From contig CAZYKR010000101.1 of NCBI GenBank assembly GCA_964648005.1, positions 1-13,493 of the forward strand: DNA of 13,493 nt, given 5' to 3'. The translations under genes were made by a program, and so were the position numbers. Origin of the DNA: JAGQTE01 sp964648005 (GTDB lineage: Bacteria > Actinomycetota > Acidimicrobiia > Acidimicrobiales > Acidimicrobilacustridaceae). This document shows, piece after piece, positions 6,745 through 13,047 of the stretch. The notes below the pieces were generated by a model that made no database searches, was not told where the DNA came from, and saw only the letters and a program-made list of their open reading frames with translations. The number at the start of each line of letters is the position of its first letter. Within the stretch, counting starts at the first letter, position 1.

Positions 6745-6758
6745 TGACGTGACCGTCA
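6745..6758. promoter_or_regulatory. TGAC-N6-GTCA operator candidate before the CoA-transferase (site B)
   Basis: TGACGTGACCGTCA has the same TGAC-N6-GTCA symmetry as site A, 66 bp away (start to start) in the 123-bp divergent gap. It ends 22 nt before the GTG start of the CoA-transferase. CTGTCAG at 6736-6742 provides an extra half site beside it. I see no clear -10 hexamer for the plus-strand gene; AGTATGAC overlapping the site is the best guess. Confidence 0.5.
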
Positions 6759-6780
6759 GCTACGCCGGGAGGACGCGCCG

Positions 6781-9096
6781 GTGGCAACCGACCACGACCG
6801 AGCCTCGCTCCTGACGGATCTCCACGTCGTGTGCACCGACGGACCTGGGCTCGGCCCGGCGCGGCGCCTGCTGACCGACCTCGGTGCCACGGTCGTGGTG
6901 CTGGCGCCGACCGAGTCCGACGAGGCTCCACCTCGGGACCCGGACGCCGATGCCGTGTGGAACGCCGGCAGTACGACCGTGGCGGTCCCCACCGATCGCG
7001 GTGCCCTCGGCGCCCTGCTGACTGGTGCCGACGTGATCCTCGATGCCCCCGGCTGGCCCGGCGCTCCGGCGCTGGATCCCGCGATGGCCCCCGATGCGGT
7101 CTGGGTGCGCGTGACACCGTTCGGCCTCGACGGCCCGCGCGCCGCCTGGCGCGCTGGCGACCTCGGTGCCCATGCCGCCAGCGGCAACCTGTTCTGCACC
7201 GGGGACCCGGACCGTCCACCGGTGCGCTGCACCGAGCCCGTCGCCGAGGCCGCCGTCGGTCCGGACGCCGCGTTCGCCGCCCTCGCCGGGCTGGCAGCGC
7301 GCCGCCGCACCGCATCGTCCGCCCCCACGACGGGGAGCGATCCGATCGTGGTCGACGTGTCGATGCAGGAGGCGGCGGTCACCGCCAACCTCGGGGCGGT
7401 CGGCCGCTTCGGGCGCGACGGCGACCGCGGCCGCCGGCGCGGCGCCGCCATCGGCCGCACGACGGAGATCTGGCCGTGCCGCGACGGTTGGGTGTCGTTC
7501 GGCATCCGCGGCGGACCGGCGCGCCAACAGACGTGGCGCACGGTCATGACCCTGGCCGCTGACGACGGCATCGACATCGCCGCGCTCGCCGACGTCGACT
7601 GGGCCGACTTCAACCACGCCACGGCCGAACCGGCATTGCTCGAGGCGCTCGCCGCCGTCGTCGGAGCGTGGGTCGGCGGCCATGACCTCGCCGAGCTGGC
7701 GGGTTGGGCGGCCGAGCACAACCTGACGATGGCGCCGGTCAACGGCCCGGACGAGCTGTGGGCCTCGCCGCAACTGCTCGCCCGTGCCGTGTTCGCCGCC
7801 GACGGCGACCCAACCGTCCCGGCCCGCACGCCACGGCGCGCCGTGGTCGTTCGCACCACCCCGCCGACGGCGCCCCCGCCTGCCGCTCCCCCGGGTCCCG
7901 CCGACGCCCTGCCGTTCACCGGGACGGTGGTACTCGAGTTGGGCTCGGGCGCCGCCGGTCCCGTCGCCACCCGGTTCTTCGCGGAGTGGGGCGCCACCGT
8001 GATCCGCGTCGAGTCGGCCCGGCGCCCCGACTTCCTTCGGGCCTACGGCGCCGCCGGCCCCCACGGCCTCGACGGTGCTCCGATGTTCGACAGCCTCAAC
8101 CCGGGCAAGGCCTCGGTGACGATCGACCTCAAGCATCCCGACGGCAGGGATCTGCTGCTGCGCCTGGTGGCTGCCTGCGACGCCGTGTCGGAGAACTTCG
8201 CCCCCAAGGCGTTGCGCAACCTCGAGCTGACCTTCGACGTGCTGCGCCAGGTCCGGCCCGGTCTGGTGATGCTCTCGGCGTGCCTCAACGGCCAGACGGG
8301 ACCCCAGCGCGACTACCCCGGGTTCGGCAGCCAGGGCGCAGCGTTGTCGGGGTACACCCTGCTCACCGGATGGCCGGATCGTGCGCCGGTCGGGCCGTAC
8401 GGCACCATCACCGACTCGCTGGCGCCGCGCATCGGTGCCGCCGCGCTCGCCGCCGGCCTGCACCACGCCCGACGCACCGGCGACGCCGTGCACCTCGACC
8501 TGTCCCAGGTGGAGGCGGCGGTGTGGTCGCTGGCGCCCTGGCTCGCGCGCGCCGCCCGCACCGGCACCGCCTCGGGGCGCCTCGGCAACACCTCCCCGAC
8601 GATGGCGCCGCATGGCGTCTACCCATGCTCGGGCGAGGACCGTTGGGTGGCGATCGCCGCCTGGAGCGACGCCTCGTGGGGCCGTCTCGCCGACGCCGCG
8701 CAGCTCCAGACCGCCGGGCGGGACCACCTCGCCGACCGGCTGGCCGAGCGCGACGTCATCGATGCCGAGCTGGCGGCGTGGACGGCACGACGAACCGCCG
8801 ACGACGTCGCGGCGCAGCTGCAGGCCGTCGGCGTCGAAGCGGTCCCGGTCGCCGACCTCGGCGACGCCCACGACGACGCGCAACTGGCGGCACGCCATCA
8901 CCTGGAGCACCTCGAGCATCCGTTGCTCGGCCCGGGCGACTACGAGCGCAACAGCGCCCGGATCACCGGCCGCACCTCCGGTTACGGCAGCGCCGGGCCG
9001 TTGCTCGGTGCCGACACCGACCGGGTGCTGACCGATCTGGCGGGAGTGTCGGGCCCGGAGCTCGAGGCGCTGCGCGCCGCCGCCGTCCTGCGCTGA
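6781..9096 (+). CDS. double-length CaiB/BaiF family III CoA-transferase (fused tandem domains)
   Basis: 771 residues, about twice the usual family length of roughly 400. Residues 1-355 form a diverged first copy and 378-771 a well-conserved second copy, joined by a Pro/Ala-rich linker (359-373). The second copy has 'VVLELGSGAAGPVATRFFAEWGATVIRVE', 'FDSLNPGKASVTIDLKHPDG', 'CDAVSENFAPKAL' and 'HLDLSQVEAAVW' with Asp573. The first copy retains 'VVDVSMQEAAV' with Asp192. Asp in this motif is the family's catalytic residue, which carries the acyl/CoA intermediates, so both halves may be active or form an intramolecular version of the interlocked dimer. The reaction would move CoA from one acyl-CoA to another carboxylic acid, activating a substrate for breakdown. 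Start GTG at 6781 has GGGAGG at 8 nt spacing. It is divergent from the amidohydrolase pair, suggesting a shared pathway. Confidence 0.9.
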   Translation: MATDHDRASLLTDLHVVCTDGPGLGPARRLLTDLGATVVVLAPTESDEAPPRDPDADAVWNAGSTTVAVPTDRGALGALLTGADVILDAPGWPGAPALDPAMAPDAVWVRVTPFGLDGPRAAWRAGDLGAHAASGNLFCTGDPDRPPVRCTEPVAEAAVGPDAAFAALAGLAARRRTASSAPTTGSDPIVVDVSMQEAAVTANLGAVGRFGRDGDRGRRRGAAIGRTTEIWPCRDGWVSFGIRGGPARQQTWRTVMTLAADDGIDIAALADVDWADFNHATAEPALLEALAAVVGAWVGGHDLAELAGWAAEHNLTMAPVNGPDELWASPQLLARAVFAADGDPTVPARTPRRAVVVRTTPPTAPPPAAPPGPADALPFTGTVVLELGSGAAGPVATRFFAEWGATVIRVESARRPDFLRAYGAAGPHGLDGAPMFDSLNPGKASVTIDLKHPDGRDLLLRLVAACDAVSENFAPKALRNLELTFDVLRQVRPGLVMLSACLNGQTGPQRDYPGFGSQGAALSGYTLLTGWPDRAPVGPYGTITDSLAPRIGAAALAAGLHHARRTGDAVHLDLSQVEAAVWSLAPWLARAARTGTASGRLGNTSPTMAPHGVYPCSGEDRWVAIAAWSDASWGRLADAAQLQTAGRDHLADRLAERDVIDAELAAWTARRTADDVAAQLQAVGVEAVPVADLGDAHDDAQLAARHHLEHLEHPLLGPGDYERNSARITGRTSGYGSAGPLLGADTDRVLTDLAGVSGPELEALRAAAVLR

Positions 9097-9104
9097 GGCG
9101 CGGG

Positions 9105-9110
9105 TAGGGT
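9105..9110 (+). promoter_or_regulatory. candidate -10 box before the lipoprotein gene
   Basis: TAGGGT lies nine bases upstream of the ATG at 9120, in a 23-bp gap after the CoA-transferase stop. This could give a leaderless or very short-leader transcript separate from the upstream gene. A short GGAG at 9112-9115 could instead act as a close ribosome-binding site for a read-through transcript. Confidence 0.3.
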
Positions 9111-9119
9111 CGGAGCCCC

Positions 9120-10013
9120 ATGCGCCGCCGCCTTCTCGCCGCCTGCAGCGCCGTCGTCGCCCTCGGGGCGTCCGCCGCCGCGTGCTCGTCCACCACCGAT
9201 GCCACTGGCGGCGGCGACGACGCCCCGACCACCGCCGGCGCCTCGTGGACGACCACCACCGTCGACGTGGACGGCACGTCGGTGTCCGTGCAGTGCACGG
9301 GCTCGGGCGCACCGACCGTGTGGCTCGTCAGCGACCTGGGGCTGACCGGCGCCGAAGGCTGGGACGGCACGGGCGTGGCCGAGGGCCTCGCCGACCAGGT
9401 CCAGGTCTGCACCAACGACCGGCCCGGGCTCGGCGCCAGCGGACCCGCCACCACCGACCGGACCGTCGAGCAGCAGGCCGACGACCTGGCGGCCGTGATC
9501 GAGGCGTCCGGCGCGTCCACGCCGGTCGTGGTCGTCGGTCAGGGCGCCGGGACGTTCATCGCCCGCATGCTGGCCCAGCGATCGCTGCCGCTCGTCGCCG
9601 GCATGGTGCTCATCGATCCGGTGCTGTGGACCTCGAACGCCGAGCCGTCCGCCGACGCCTCCGCCGGCGTCGTCGCCGAGCTGGCCGGCCTCGACCTGGT
9701 CGATGCCGACCTCGGCGGCTACGGCAGCGCCGCGCTCCCGCCACCGCCGGTGCCGACCGTCGTCCTCGGCGCGTCGCACACCCGACCGGCGCGCTCCAGC
9801 GCCGGCGACACCGGCACGACGCTCACCGCCGCCGACCTGTCCCCGTCCGACGACGAGCGCCACACCCGCCAGGAGGCGCTCGCCAACAAGTCGCCCTTCG
9901 GATCGTTCATCCTCGTGGAGGACGCCGGCTCGTCGATCCAGCACTGGGACCCTGACGCCGTCATCGCCGCCGTCGAGTCCGTGCTCGCCAGCCCGAACCT
10001 CAAGAGCTCCTAG
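9120..10013 (+). CDS. lipoprotein with alpha/beta-hydrolase fold, nucleophile position occupied by Gly
   Basis: 297 residues. A charged n-region 'MRRRLL', a hydrophobic core and 'ASAAAC' with Cys22 form a lipoprotein signal peptide. A Thr/Gly/Asp-rich tether follows (23-47). The fold matches secreted actinobacterial alpha/beta hydrolases: 'VSVQCTGSGAPTVWLV', 'VCTNDRPGLGASG', and the 'TPVVVVGQGAGTFIARMLA' elbow. Cys59 and Cys97 sit where this group often has a disulfide. His275 ('SSIQHWDPDAV') fits the catalytic His. The elbow reads G140-Q-G142-A-G144, so the usual Ser is Gly (codon GGC, one base from AGC). As read, it should lack normal esterase chemistry and may be a binding protein or pseudoenzyme. 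It starts 23 nt after the CoA-transferase stop and ends 6 nt from the convergent membrane gene's stop. The fold is likely; its role is unknown. Confidence 0.82.
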   Translation: MRRRLLAACSAVVALGASAAACSSTTDATGGGDDAPTTAGASWTTTTVDVDGTSVSVQCTGSGAPTVWLVSDLGLTGAEGWDGTGVAEGLADQVQVCTNDRPGLGASGPATTDRTVEQQADDLAAVIEASGASTPVVVVGQGAGTFIARMLAQRSLPLVAGMVLIDPVLWTSNAEPSADASAGVVAELAGLDLVDADLGGYGSAALPPPPVPTVVLGASHTRPARSSAGDTGTTLTAADLSPSDDERHTRQEALANKSPFGSFILVEDAGSSIQHWDPDAVIAAVESVLASPNLKSS

Positions 10014-10019
10014 CCCGGC

Positions 10020-11801
10020 TCAGGCCGAGGGGGCGTCGGGCACGGACCGGTAGATGCGCACCTCGGGCGCGCTGGCCACGAGCTCGAGCGGGAGCGCCGC
10101 CAGCATGTCGGCTTCGGGCGCCATGTAGTCGGTGATGGCCGAGGTCGGGATATACCAGACGAACCACACCTCCTGCTCGTGCGCCAGGCGGCCGAGGTCC
10201 GCCAGCTCGGCGGCGTAATCGGGGTTCTCGGCGGCCGACATCGGGAAGGACTGGTGCGGCAACGTGATGCTGCCGCGCCGTGTCACGGCGTACATGGCGG
10301 TCGGGGCGTTGGCGAACACCAGCGCGTCGTCGGGGATCGCCTCGAACGCCGCCAACGTCTCGTCCGGGGCGCGCGGCCCGGTGACGCCCGGGAGGTCGCG
10401 GCCGATGATGTAGCGGTCCGACACCTCCCACAGCTGGGTGGTGCCGGCTGCCAGCAACGCCACCAGCACCGTCGCCGCAATCCACCGGCTGGGGCGTGAC
10501 ACGTCGCGGCGCAACGGCCAGGCGATCCCGCCGACGACGAGGCCGGCGAGCAGCGCCACGACCGGCATCATCATCCGCTGGTCCAACGGCAGCGTGACAT
10601 CGAGGACGAACCCCGAGCCGATGACGAACGCCGCGTGCGCCACGACGACGGCCAGCACCGGTCCGGCGGCGCGCACGGCGCGCACTTCGGCGACAGCCGC
10701 ACGGTCTGTGTCGAGCCTCGCCGCCCCGGGCGACGCTGCGTCGGGCGCATCGGCGTCCACGAAGCCCGGCGGAGCGGGATCGGTCGCGGCGCGCCGCGCC
10801 GTCGTGACCCAGCCGACGGTCGCCACGACAGCCGCGACCAGGAGCAGCGCACCGAGGACCCACCCGCGCGAGCCCCCGAGGTCCTCGGGCGGCAGCACCC
10901 ACTCCGTCGGCAACGCCAGGAAGGCCCGCACGTCGTCGCCCTTGTCGTACCAGCCGATCGACCGGTTGCGGCCGCTGGTCCCGGCGCGTGACCACAGGGT
11001 CCACACCGCCAACGGGATCGTCGCCGCCGCCGTCGTCGCGCCCACAGCGATCCACCGGCGGCGCGCCGGCAGCGGGAGCCAGATCGCCAGCGCCACGGCG
11101 CCGGCGATCACCAGCGATGCGCCGGTGTAGCGGGTGAGGGCCGTGGCCGCCGCCAGCGCGGCGTACGCCGTGAGCCGCCACACGGTCGGCGCGTCCAGGG
11201 CGCGCACCAGCGCCAACGTGGCGGCCAACAGGAGCGGGACGTAGAGCACCTCCGAGCTCACCGTGGCGAACAGCAGCACCGACCAGATGTTGGCGAGGTA
11301 CAGCACGACGATCGCCGCCGAGAGCACGACCGAGCCGGTCAGCCGTTGCACCAGGCGCAGCGCCAGCACGGCCGTCGCCGCCGCGCCGAGCGCACCGAGC
11401 GGTGCCGTGGTGTGGTCGGGGTCCGACCCGACGAGCGATCCTGCCGCCAACGCCGCCGGGTACAGCGGCGGCCACAGCAACAACGCCTGCCGCCCGGAGC
11501 GTGCGACGGCGTCGACCGGCACCACGCCGTCGTACTCGTTGGTGAAGCTGCTGGTCAGGCCCCGACCCTCGGTGAGGTTCTGCGCCACCGACAGGTAGGT
11601 CTGCGAATCGGTCGCACCGAAGGAGCCCGTCGGCGTCGAGCCGCGCACGATCAGCGCCGCCGTCACCGCCAAGGCGATGGCGACCAGCCACCCCGCCACG
11701 ATGCGGGTACGGGGGTCGGAGAGCCAGTCGGTCGCGCGCTGCACAGGTGCCTCGGCCGCCGGACGACGCCAGGGCGCGCGCCGAGGTGACGGGACCGTCA
11801 T
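10020..11801 (-). CDS. polytopic membrane protein, GT-C-fold (GT39/ArnT-like) glycosyltransferase candidate
   Basis: 593 residues from the ATG at 11801. A first transmembrane helix (about 33-53) is followed by an extracytoplasmic loop with 'GATDSQTYLSVAQNLTEGRGL' (Asp65), the acid-plus-Tyr pattern of GT-C enzymes that use polyprenyl-phosphate sugars. 'LWPPLYPAALAAG' (110-122) is also typical of this fold. About ten further hydrophobic segments follow, with a long acidic, Ala/Pro-rich loop ('DADAPDAASPGAARLDTD') between two of them. Roughly the last 140 residues are soluble and should face outward. It probably transfers a sugar to a lipid, glycan or protein, but this is inferred from the fold. 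The frame stays open to GTG at 11909; that extension would translate a tandem DNA repeat into Trp/Arg-rich sequence, so ATG 11801 is preferred. No ribosome-binding site is evident. It looks unrelated to the flanking catabolic genes. Confidence 0.75.
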   Translation of the reverse strand: MTVPSPRRAPWRRPAAEAPVQRATDWLSDPRTRIVAGWLVAIALAVTAALIVRGSTPTGSFGATDSQTYLSVAQNLTEGRGLTSSFTNEYDGVVPVDAVARSGRQALLLWPPLYPAALAAGSLVGSDPDHTTAPLGALGAAATAVLALRLVQRLTGSVVLSAAIVVLYLANIWSVLLFATVSSEVLYVPLLLAATLALVRALDAPTVWRLTAYAALAAATALTRYTGASLVIAGAVALAIWLPLPARRRWIAVGATTAAATIPLAVWTLWSRAGTSGRNRSIGWYDKGDDVRAFLALPTEWVLPPEDLGGSRGWVLGALLLVAAVVATVGWVTTARRAATDPAPPGFVDADAPDAASPGAARLDTDRAAVAEVRAVRAAGPVLAVVVAHAAFVIGSGFVLDVTLPLDQRMMMPVVALLAGLVVGGIAWPLRRDVSRPSRWIAATVLVALLAAGTTQLWEVSDRYIIGRDLPGVTGPRAPDETLAAFEAIPDDALVFANAPTAMYAVTRRGSITLPHQSFPMSAAENPDYAAELADLGRLAHEQEVWFVWYIPTSAITDYMAPEADMLAALPLELVASAPEVRIYRSVPDAPSA

Positions 11802-11834
11802 CGTAGGACCGGCGCCACGATGCTCCGGGGCACG

Positions 11835-11858
11835 CCAACGCCACACCCAACGCCACAC
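11835..11858. repeat. 12-bp perfect tandem duplication
   Basis: CCAACGCCACAC occurs twice back to back, followed by the degenerate CCCCACCCGCACCC. It lies 34-57 bp upstream of the membrane protein's chosen start, within the 284-bp intergenic gap 11802-12085. A slippage product with no assigned role; it may fall in that gene's promoter. Confidence 0.8.
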
Positions 11859-11923
11859 CCCACCCGCACCCGACGTGCCGGGCCTCTCTCGACGGTCGCG
11901 TTCGGCCACGGCCGTGCCAGGAA

Positions 11924-11968
11924 CGACTGTGCAGATCGCGTGCGTATGTCACCGAATCTGCACAGTCG
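11924..11968. repeat. spaced inverted repeat, 13-bp perfect arms
   Basis: CGACTGTGCAGAT (11924-11936) is repeated inverted as ATCTGCACAGTCG (11956-11968) across a 19-base spacer. With a single-base bulge the arms extend by GGAA/TTCC (11920-11923 and 11970-11973). Arm centres are 32 bp apart, about three helical turns. It lies between two divergent genes. It could be a dimer- or tetramer-binding site, an RNA hairpin, or one copy of a dispersed palindromic repeat family. It has no T-run, so it is unlikely to be a terminator. Confidence 0.75.
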
Positions 11969-12009
11969 ATTCCCCGGCGGGCTCGACGCGCCACGGCGCC
12001 GGCGCAAAT

Positions 12010-12039
12010 CTGACGCTCGTGTCAGGTCTGGCGTAACGT
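12010..12039 (+). promoter_or_regulatory. SDR promoter with CTGAC-N6-GTCAG operator (site C)
   Basis: CTGACGCTCGTGTCAG is a 16-bp element with perfect 5-bp arms (12010-12025), followed by GT. Six bases after the GTCAGGT sits TAACGT (12034-12039), a good TANNNT -10 box. TGACGC starting at 12011 falls 17 bp upstream of it in the -35 position, so the operator would cover the -35 region. The 17-base core matches site A at 16 positions. Transcription would begin near 12046, giving a leader of about 40 nt. Confidence 0.6.
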
Positions 12040-12044
12040 GGCGC

Positions 12045-12065
12045 CGGCGGCGAGGGGCGCCGCCG
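12045..12065 (+). other. 5'-leader stem-loop of the SDR transcript
   Basis: CGGCGGCG-AGGGG-CGCCGCCG forms a perfect 8-bp GC stem with a 5-nt loop. Its left edge coincides with the start site predicted from the TAACGT box. It ends just before the AAGGGGGAC ribosome-binding site. A 5'-terminal hairpin could protect the mRNA from decay or modulate initiation; high-GC chance pairing is the alternative. Confidence 0.4.
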
Positions 12066-12085
12066 CTTCCAAGGGGGACAGGCAC

Positions 12086-13018
12086 ATGGGGATCGTCGAC
12101 GGCAAGGTGGCGCTGGTCACGGGAGCCGGGCGCGGGGTCGGCCGGGGCGAGGCACTGGAGTTGGCGGCGCAGGGCGCCAAGGTCGTGGTCAACGACTTCG
12201 GCGGCGGCATGACCGGCGAGGGCCAGGACGCCACGCCGGCCGAAGAGGTCGTGCGGATCATCACCGAGCGCGGCGGCGAGGCGGTCGCCAACAGCGGCAA
12301 CGTCGCCAGCTGGGACGACGCCGAGGCCATGGTGCGCCAGGCCATCGACACCTTCGGCGCCCTCGACATCGTCGTGAACAACGCCGGCATCCTGCGCGAC
12401 AACTCCATCGTGAAGATGACCGAGGACGAGTTCGACTCGGTCATCGCCGTGCACCTCAAGGGCACGTTCAACGTCACCCATCACGCCTGCGTCTACTGGC
12501 AGGGCGAGTCCAAGGCGGGACGCCCGCGGCGTGCAGCCGTCGTCAACACCGTCTCGAGCGCCGGGCTGCAAGGCAACCGCGGCCAGGCGAACTACGGCGC
12601 CGCCAAGGCGGGCATCGCGGCGCTCACGATGATCACGGCGCTCGAGGGCAAGCGGTCCGGCATCCGGGCCAACGCCATCGCCCCCGGCGGCGCCACCCGC
12701 ATCGTCAACGCCACGATGCCGTCGATCCCGATCGTCGAGGCCGATCAGGTCAGCCCCGACGACGAGTTCAACCGCCTCAACCCCGGCAACTCCGCCCCGA
12801 TGGTGGTGTGGCTGGCCTCCGACGAGGCCCTGCACGTCAGCGGCCAGGTGTTCCGTGCCGTCGGCGACGGCATCACCCACTACGAGCCGTGGAGCCTCGG
12901 CGCCTCGATCACCACGCCCAAGGGCCCGCGCCGGTGGGACCCGGCCGAGATCGGCGACGCCGTCGCCACCGGCATCTTCGGGTACGGCATCGGTGGGCTG
13001 CAGATGGGCGGCGGCTGA
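12086..13018 (+). CDS. short-chain dehydrogenase/reductase, hydroxyacyl-CoA dehydrogenase type
   Basis: 310 residues. Rossmann motif 'VTGAGRGVGRGEAL' (TGxxxGxG, T12-G19), 'VVNDFGGG' after the second strand, 'VVNNAG' (96-101), and 'NTVSSAGLQGNRGQANYGAAK' carrying Ser157, Tyr170 and Lys174. The full catalytic set is present. The 'VNDFGGGMTGEG' segment and the roughly 300-residue length with a C-terminal extension resemble the (3R)-hydroxyacyl-CoA dehydrogenase domain of multifunctional enzyme type 2, so a beta-oxidation-like NAD(P)-dependent oxidation of a 3-hydroxyacyl-CoA is the best guess. The acidic residue after the second strand suggests NAD(H). The start at 12086 is fixed by AAGGGGGAC just upstream; an in-frame GTG at 12038 is rejected because it overlaps the -10 box. 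A crotonase follows after 29 nt, consistent with successive steps in one pathway. Confidence 0.92.
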   Translation: MGIVDGKVALVTGAGRGVGRGEALELAAQGAKVVVNDFGGGMTGEGQDATPAEEVVRIITERGGEAVANSGNVASWDDAEAMVRQAIDTFGALDIVVNNAGILRDNSIVKMTEDEFDSVIAVHLKGTFNVTHHACVYWQGESKAGRPRRAAVVNTVSSAGLQGNRGQANYGAAKAGIAALTMITALEGKRSGIRANAIAPGGATRIVNATMPSIPIVEADQVSPDDEFNRLNPGNSAPMVVWLASDEALHVSGQVFRAVGDGITHYEPWSLGASITTPKGPRRWDPAEIGDAVATGIFGYGIGGLQMGGG

Positions 13019-13027
13019 CCGGCCGCC

Positions 13028-13044
13028 CTGACGTAGTGTCAGGT
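13028..13044. promoter_or_regulatory. CTGAC-N5-GTCAG operator candidate and -10 box before the crotonase (site D)
   Basis: CTGACGTAGTGTCAGGT is close to sites A and C but one base shorter in the spacer. It ends three bases before the crotonase ATG. TAGTGT (13034-13039) inside it has the TANNNT form and lies eight bases from the ATG, so a leaderless transcript could start here. The operator overlaps the presumed -10 region rather than the -35 region seen at the SDR gene. Confidence 0.5.
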
Positions 13045-13047
13045 CCC

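Noticed and set aside
6760..9312. 850-codon open frame on the minus strand opposite the CoA-transferase
   Set aside because: It mirrors a GC-rich coding gene, has low-complexity Arg/Gly/Ala-rich translation and no recognisable domain. The plus-strand frame has clear family motifs from end to end.
11802..11909. Longer N-terminus for the membrane glycosyltransferase-like protein starting at GTG 11909
   Set aside because: It would translate the 12-bp tandem repeat into a Trp/Arg-rich stretch and lacks a better ribosome-binding site; ATG 11801 leads directly into the first membrane helix region.
11835..11968. CRISPR array or attachment site in the 284-bp gap
   Set aside because: Only one tandem duplication and one inverted repeat are present; there are no regularly spaced repeats, tRNA gene or integrase nearby.
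11798..12880. 360-codon minus-strand open frame over the SDR gene
   Set aside because: His/Asp/Arg/Gly-rich shadow of the SDR; it reads through the intergenic repeats and promoter signals.
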